From Sordaria brevicollis (Eukaryota; Ascomycota; Sordariomycetes; Sordariales; Sordariaceae), in contig JAUTDP010000001.1 of NCBI GenBank assembly GCA_033439795.1, positions 5,828,001 through 5,892,000 of the forward strand: 64,000 nt of DNA, written 5' to 3'. Below, piece after piece: positions 57,907 through 64,000 of the stretch (positions are counted from its first letter, which is position 1; each line of letters starts with the position of its first letter). The notes under the pieces were generated by a model. The model did not search any database. It saw only the letters and a program-made list of their open reading frames with translations, and was not told the DNA's origin. The translations under genes and the position numbers were made by a program.

Positions 57907-57915
57907 CCACACCAC
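57907..57915 (+). repeat. Right target site duplication CCACACCAC
   Basis: Matches 57546-57554 exactly and abuts the right terminal inverted repeat. Confidence 0.75.
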
Positions 57916-60900
57916 GCCTCCCCCATTCTGTACCGGAAATGTCTGTATTGATGCATCCCCACAGTCATGATGTCTCAAGCAAGACACTGGACGATCAACA
58001 GACAAGCTGTCTTACGGCACCTTCATAGACCTGTCCCACCCTGCTGCCTCAGATCAAACACTGATCAATTTAACAGCAAGCAATGTAACGGATCCGCCTG
58101 GCGCATGCCTGCGTTGCTTGGACACACCTTTTGCCAGTAGCTGACGGTGACTGAGGCAGGTAGGTATTGGCAACAGCCTCTCCCCACGCTTCGCCATCAC
58201 ATTCACAGCCATGTTGGTTGGATGGTCTGACCTTTCCATGCTACCTTTCTATTCAAGCCATACATCGGCATTCTGGTCATCAAAACCAACTTTGCCAAGT
58301 CGAACCTCCCGAGCTTGGTTCATGGGCCTTTCATTAACCGTTTAATACTCGATGAGCGCGTATAAGAGCCTGGTCATGACAAGACAATGAAGACTGAACT
58401 GTCATGCACTTTACTAAGCACTCTGGATTTCGATCCGTAGTCTCCACGCGAGTTGACTGAGCCCGGACTAACGAAATCCCTTCTTTTAGGTGCCCTTGTT
58501 GCGGACGAACCACAACATGCTGCTCACTGCTTGCTTTGGGGTATCACTGGCGCTTCGCTAAAACCTCCAGATCCCCAGACTACTGTTAAATGGTACGAAC
58601 GGGCGGATGGGATGCTGGGATGCTATAAATGCGCAGCACGCTATGCTGCCCTTTGTTGGGGCAGGTAGGTCGTGGCAGATACCGTATCTTGCTTGCGTTT
58701 TCAAACTCACTGCCTGCTCATCGCTTCTTTTCTGGTTCGTTTTATACGTTGCTACAACCACGAGTCAAGCCGCCTCTGGTTATGAACTTGGCATATGCTT
58801 CTCCATTCGGTAGCTCTCTCCCCTTCCTACAGTATCACCTTTTTACCTACACTAGACTTTTACAGCGGACGGCAGGTTCCTCTTCTCGGCCCGTCCGAAT
58901 TAGGATGTGACATGCATAGTAAGAGACTTCTCCCAGACACTGCCAAGGGGTGAGTCCAAGCTCTCAAGATTACCATTCCATACATGCTGTACCGGTATTG
59001 CGGCACCTCCTGGTTCGGCTCGAATCCCTCGCGACTGCTTAGTGGAAAGATAATATGTACAGACTCCCATTCTTGGTCGTACCAGGAAACAAAAGATACG
59101 TTTGGTACAACCAATAGAATGCAAAGTACCTCGGTACGTAGAGCTTCAAACTGCATACAGTATCACCTACAAACTCACCTCATTGGTTTCCTAAACCTGG
59201 TTAATTCCTTTTTCTCCGATTTGGTGGTCAGCCCTACCGCCTGTCCAACCCGCACGGGGGTGGAAAGAGGCCCTGGAGGCCCCAGTCCACTCACTCCCTG
59301 TGACTGCACAAGGAGACCATGCCTACGGCCCATGGGGGTTGGTTGAACATGATTTGAAGCCACAAACAAAGCCCACGGGGAGGACCATTCCGCCAAAGCC
59401 AGGCAGAGGAGAATCAAACAGCATACACTATGGTCCATCGTGGGATTGGGTATCGACGGAGGAACGGGAACTACAGACCCCAAGCCACTCGAGCCACCGA
59501 CCCATTCAGAAACGCATCAAATCACGATGACCCGAGACAGTTTACACAGTTACAGGTGTAAAGTAGGTACAACGGCCTATAAACCGAGACAACTTTATCC
59601 AAGGGCCTGTTGTCGTTGTCGTTACATCAAACCAGCCAACGGAAACAAAACGACAACGACAACCGAACCTTGCCCAATTCACAAGACAGGAGCACTGTCC
59701 GTCTCACGGAAAAGCAAAACAAGCAAGCAAGCAACATGGCTTGCGAGAAAAAAGCAAAACCCTAGGTAGGAATACCACGAGATGGTTCCCGAATATTGAA
59801 ACCTCAATATCGTTAACGGGTATGGGTGTCGTCGGTAAAGCTTCCTTGAGAAGGATGAGATTGCTTTTTCTCAAACGCAATGTTCCGCCTACCCTTACCG
59901 GAAAGTATGATATGTCTCCCTGTTGGGTATTATTCTCAGCCTCGGAATACTCATCTATGGACCATGGAACTTCTCCAACCACCTCGAGCCAACAAGCAAG
60001 TTTACATATTGCATAGTAAACTTTCCAGTGCCCTATGCTTTCCGTCGTCGTTCATGCCATGACTTTGTTTTGTACGTATTGACACTGCCATATGACAGTA
60101 GATGTACGTACACGCTTCGACGCAGTACTTCCAGAACCATAATTTACTATATAACAAACACCGTTAACGGACCAGCTAACCAACCTCTCCTGGAAATCCG
60201 GGCGTCTCATTTATATACATCTGCTGTGACAAACACTCAAATAAGGGAACTCATTTATGTATTTACACTTTCACAACCGACATATACCTAACCAGACACA
60301 TTGACCATCTGCCGACGCAATCCTCACGACGCAATCAATGGGTGGTCTGGTCTCTGACACATGAATGCAGGAATGGCTTCCATCCCGAATCTTTCCCATA
60401 CCCTTTACAGTTCTCACAAGCCTCGCAAGCTTACCTCCAGGCACGCTTCACATGCGAGAAGAAGGTATCGATCCTACCTACTCCAAATTTCTCATCGAAC
60501 ACTCCATTTTAGGACTAAGTCTACTTAATTATTGCCTTACATATCCGGAAAACAACAAGTAAGAAAGACAACGAGGGACAACGACATGTCTTTCCTTCTG
60601 TAAACTTTCACCAGACACCCAACAAGGAGTAGACTCGATACCTTGTACTTAAATACTTACCCAATTTCAGCATACTCATCACGCTAAGAGGCTGGCAAGG
60701 TACCTGTGTGACTTTGACTTGACTTGACTCTCAGCGAGTTGTCTCAAAGATTTGCCGAAAGCTTAGATGGCAAGAAACTGCATCCTGGTGAGCACCTTTT
60801 GAACCACCTCCATGTCAATGTGCACGAGTAAAAGTCAGGACCTAGACCTATGTAATAGGGTAGGTACAATAGCCTACCCCTAGAACGATAACACAAAACA

Positions 60901-61633
60901 TTGACGGAAGAGCTATGTATGTAGTACCACATTCATTGATTGTCACATGGCATTTCCTAGGCACAACACAACAACACAATAACAATAACCTACTACCTTT
61001 CCCTGTGCCTCGTTCGTTTTACCTGAGTGCTTCGGTTTGGGCGTAAACACAACTTGCCAACTTCTGGTAGTTCAAAACACTCCAACTACTACAGATTTTT
61101 CATTGTCACATGGGATTACTGGGACGATAGCGCAACAAGACATCAACACAAACATACTATGCTCATTTCACATATATTGCTTCAGTTCATGAATAATCAT
61201 AATCTGCTACTTTTACCAGGCCCAGGCTACCTCAAAGAACGCTCGAGCCAACAACACAACAGCACAGAGACATCTACACCACACCACCCGGGTAAACCTT
61301 TCCACGCACCCCATTGTATCCCATATCCCATGTCTGAGTCTACCCCAAGCTGCCTCAAACATGTTCGTGTCCACGTCTAATTCCTATGAGTTTGCCCCCC
61401 TCTTGCTTTACAAGGCCAAGACAATGCTCTTGTTGTTCCAATACCCAATACATGAACTGTAACCTACCCTGGTTCCATTCCCATTCTGCCCTTTCTCTCA
61501 CTCACTCAACTCAGGTCTCGCACAAGCCCGTCCGTCATTGGGGCCAGGCCACGCACGCGACGGAACTCGTAAAGCTGCCCATGTGTTCCAGACCAGTGTC
61601 CATAGTAAGGTAAAGTTATCAGAAGCCCTCCAC
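57916..61633. other. Gene-poor region left of the sugar kinase gene
   Basis: No supported gene, tRNA or 5S rRNA. Open stretches up to about 120 codons are scattered on both strands. The sequence is AT-richer than the coding parts of the window, with repeated GTAGGTA/TACCTAC words (for example near 58156, 58843, 59563, 60475 and 60860). The last few hundred bases are the 3' flank of the kinase gene. Confidence 0.5.
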
Positions 61634-63871
61634 TCAAGGAACCAACCCGGCAAAGCCCTCTATCTGAACCTTCTTGGTAGCCAACCCTACGGCAAAACGA
61701 AGAATATCTTTCGTTGCCTTTCGACACATGGTTGGGTTTGCGGCTGTCGTTCCGTCTGAACTCGGGCGTGGCCTGTTGAACGCCCTATTTCGAAACCCCT
61801 TTCCTGGCACCTCTGGGCTGGGCAAGGTCATCAACAAGTCATACAAGACGCCGGCTAAGAAGGTGTCTCCTGCACCGATTGTGCTGTAGTCCGGGGCGAT
61901 AGTTACATTTATTGTCAGCCATGTTCGTTGTCCTCTCCTGTGGTTGTGGGGGTATATGTTTTGGTTCTGTTACTATCCACTTGGCTTCTTTTGGCCCCTT
62001 CGCTTCCTGTTGTTACTCCTTAGGGTAACTTAAGAAGAAAGGGAAGCAGAGGCATGATGAACAGACAAGACAAGGCATGCACTTGCTGGGTGCGGAGCTA
62101 TTCTGTTGTCCCGGGCGGCCCAGCCCTCAATCAACACCGCCATGTCCTCCTTCCAGTGTTGTTGTCCTGTCTTGCCTCCCTTTGGTGAACCTGTAAATAT
62201 GCAGACGCGGGCCACTTGTGACTGGCTATTGTCTCTCCATTCAGGGCTCACCCAAGTACCGAGGTGAAAGGGAACATGGAATAGAGATATTGTGAAACAT
62301 GTCATCTCGATCAAATAAAAGGAAGCAAGACTCACTCGACCGCGGTAATCGTCTTTGTCTGGGACACCTCTGAAGGAAGACAATCGTACTCCTTGAATCC
62401 TGTTACTGGTGATCGTTGCTTCTCGCTATCATGGTCGTCGCGGCTCATGGAGAGAGCAGCGGCTCCTTGTGGCCCCCACGTGCAAAACATCAAACTACTA
62501 TAGCGAGACATAATGAGCGTCTGTGTTGGAGAATAGCAAAAGCCATTTGCCTCCGATAGTTTATTTAAGATTGGGGAAGATGTAGACCTGGGCGGTAGAC
62601 TTACGCTGCTTTGCAATTGATCATCTCGCCTCTTAGACAAGCTATTGGTCCGGTGTATCCTCTACTCTAAACATCCAAACGCACGAGGCCATGATTTAGC
62701 ATCACAAATGAGAAGCAGAAGATCACCGTGGGGATAAGCTGAGCCCAATACTATAGGATGTCACACGCCACGCATGCCCATCGATGGTCTCTACGAGGCT
62801 TTGGAGTGATACGGGAATCAAGATGACTTACCTCTGCCCAACTTTTGGAGTAAAACACCACGTCAGCTTCTGCGGCCAGCTCAACGAGGCCTAATCGGCC
62901 TGGCTTTTCTACCTCGACGCTGACTATGCTGTCTGGCAAAACCTTGCGCAAGTAGCGGATACACTGCAGCGTTGTCTCTGGTATCCGACCCTTTAAACAT
63001 GGTCCGCTTGCGTGTCAACATATGGAAACCTTTGATAAGACATTCGACAAGACCAATAGGGATAACACTTGTTGCCTGAGTAGGAAGCAGGAGACGAAAA
63101 GCGCCCAAGCGATGCGATGCGAAGAAAGGTCCGTAACTGGGTTGTCTGAGCCTACCTCGAAATGCCACCAACAATCTCCCCCAAACTCATCTTGGTTGCC
63201 CCGTGCGCGGACGATGTCATGCACGATCTCGACAAACTCGCTCGTCGTCATCTCGGGAAGGGCACTGTAGTTGACAATAGTCCGACTGCCTGTCGCTTCG
63301 CTGCGGATAATGTAACTGCTGGCAGCTTCATCATGTTGATCGCGATACAGACAGTTACATAAGTCAACCCTGGTATCCGGGGTCACAACTCTGGACAGAG
63401 ACTGAGAGCAAGCAGCAGGGGGCTCAAAGGATGACTCGATTGTTTTGGTGGCGGACGACCCAACACGAGGCAAGACAGAAACCAGGTGTAACTTTAGACG
63501 GCGCCGTCGCTCCTCTTGTGTTTGTTCTTGTTGTTGCGATAGTGGTGGTGTAACAGCGGTAACATTCTTTGAGGAGAGCAGCTGCTGGAGAACCTCTGCT
63601 GTATTGGGACAGTTGCCCCCGCGTCTCACCTGCAAAGCCGTTGCTCGTAGCTTGGAGTCTTCTTCGGGGAACTGGGGCACACTACAGGCAAGCCGTGGCA
63701 TCTTGAGTGTGAGCACAGAACTGTATAGAATCAAGGGCTGGGGTACCGGTATAGCAGGGGACATGCACATTCCGACCCTGGTAGTGTGGCCAGCACCAAA
63801 TCAACAACACGAGAGACTCACGTTAAAATTGTGTCCAAGTAACACGCCCCCACTAAAATGAGGCCCTTCAT
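61634..63871 (-). CDS. PfkB-family sugar kinase, ketohexokinase-like, five exons
   Basis: Exons are 63871-63822, 63681-63156, 62990-62832, 62550-62336 and 61883-61634, giving 399 residues. PfkB kinases phosphorylate sugars or nucleosides with ATP; the closest pattern I recall is animal ketohexokinase, which makes fructose 1-phosphate. Seen: MKGLILVGACYLDTILT then VPQFPEEDSKLRA and RRGGNCPNTAEVL (substrate-binding Asp, Gly-Gly and Asn), EATGSRTIVNYSALPEM, WWHFEGRIPETT, VSVEVEKPGRLGL, ADVVFYSKSWAEANGF across intron 3, LMFCTWGPQGAAAL, and TIGAGDTFLAG with the catalytic GAGD motif across intron 4. Introns 3 and 4 are long (281 and 452 bases). A Gln/Arg/Glu-rich insert (QQQEQTQEERRRRLK) is peculiar. 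Substrate is inferred, not proven. Intron 3's acceptor (CGGAG) was chosen by protein alignment and is the weakest join. Confidence 0.9.
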
Positions 63872-64000
63872 TGTGTCTTGTTTCTCTGTCTCTCTTGCTG
63901 GCTTGAAGTGAGGGCCAAAGTAAGGGATTCTGTATGTCTGAGGCCTACACTATGGACCGTCCTGTTTGAGGTAACGGTACTACCATGGGCGTCAACCTCG

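Overview
The window is nuclear DNA of a filamentous ascomycete, almost certainly Neurospora (N. crassa or a close relative). The short introns start with GTANGT-like donors and carry CTAAC/CTGAC branch sites, and codons end in C or G. The three-exon gene at 30318-30691 encodes the 71-residue product I recognise as Neurospora GRG-1/CCG-1. All exon joins below were read by eye from splice signals, reading frame and protein-family agreement; none has transcript support here.

Layout. 1-2143 is intergenic. 2144-16000 carries a PLP-dependent serine/threonine dehydratase (+), a NAT9-type acetyltransferase (-), mitochondrial methionyl-tRNA synthetase (-), a large SR-repeat/Cys-rich protein of unknown function (+), the degraded remains of a GH28 pectinase gene (about 12648-13310) and ribosomal protein uL4/RPL4 (+). 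16000-26630 carries an ARO8-like aminotransferase (-), a flavin monooxygenase (-) and a single-exon 1817-residue acidic protein with a C-terminal telomere-type OB fold (+). 26631-47145 carries grg-1 behind a 3.7 kb gene-free upstream region, an EBP/EXPERA membrane protein, a seven-helix membrane protein with a repeat-bearing tail, an EF-hand protein, glyoxalase II in nine exons, LAS1, saccharopine reductase (LYS9 type) and a low-complexity fungal protein.

47146-61633 is a gene-poor stretch of about 14.5 kb. I find no supportable protein gene there. It holds three short inverted-repeat elements that look like non-autonomous DNA transposons. One of them (57555-57906) has perfect 44-bp terminal inverted repeats, a 9-bp target duplication and a block of telomere-like CCCTAA repeats inside. 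The stretch also contains a 23-base poly-C run. A PfkB/ketohexokinase-like sugar kinase (-) occupies 61634-63871 at the right edge.

The genes do not form a pathway or cluster; they are ordinary housekeeping and accessory fungal genes, each with its own promoter or sharing a divergent one. The most unusual items are the telomere-type OB-fold protein with three SUMO-interaction-like motifs, the telomere-repeat-containing transposon-like element, the GH28 relic and several odd gene structures: an ATG-only exon, GTTCGT donors and a dual-start glyoxalase II.
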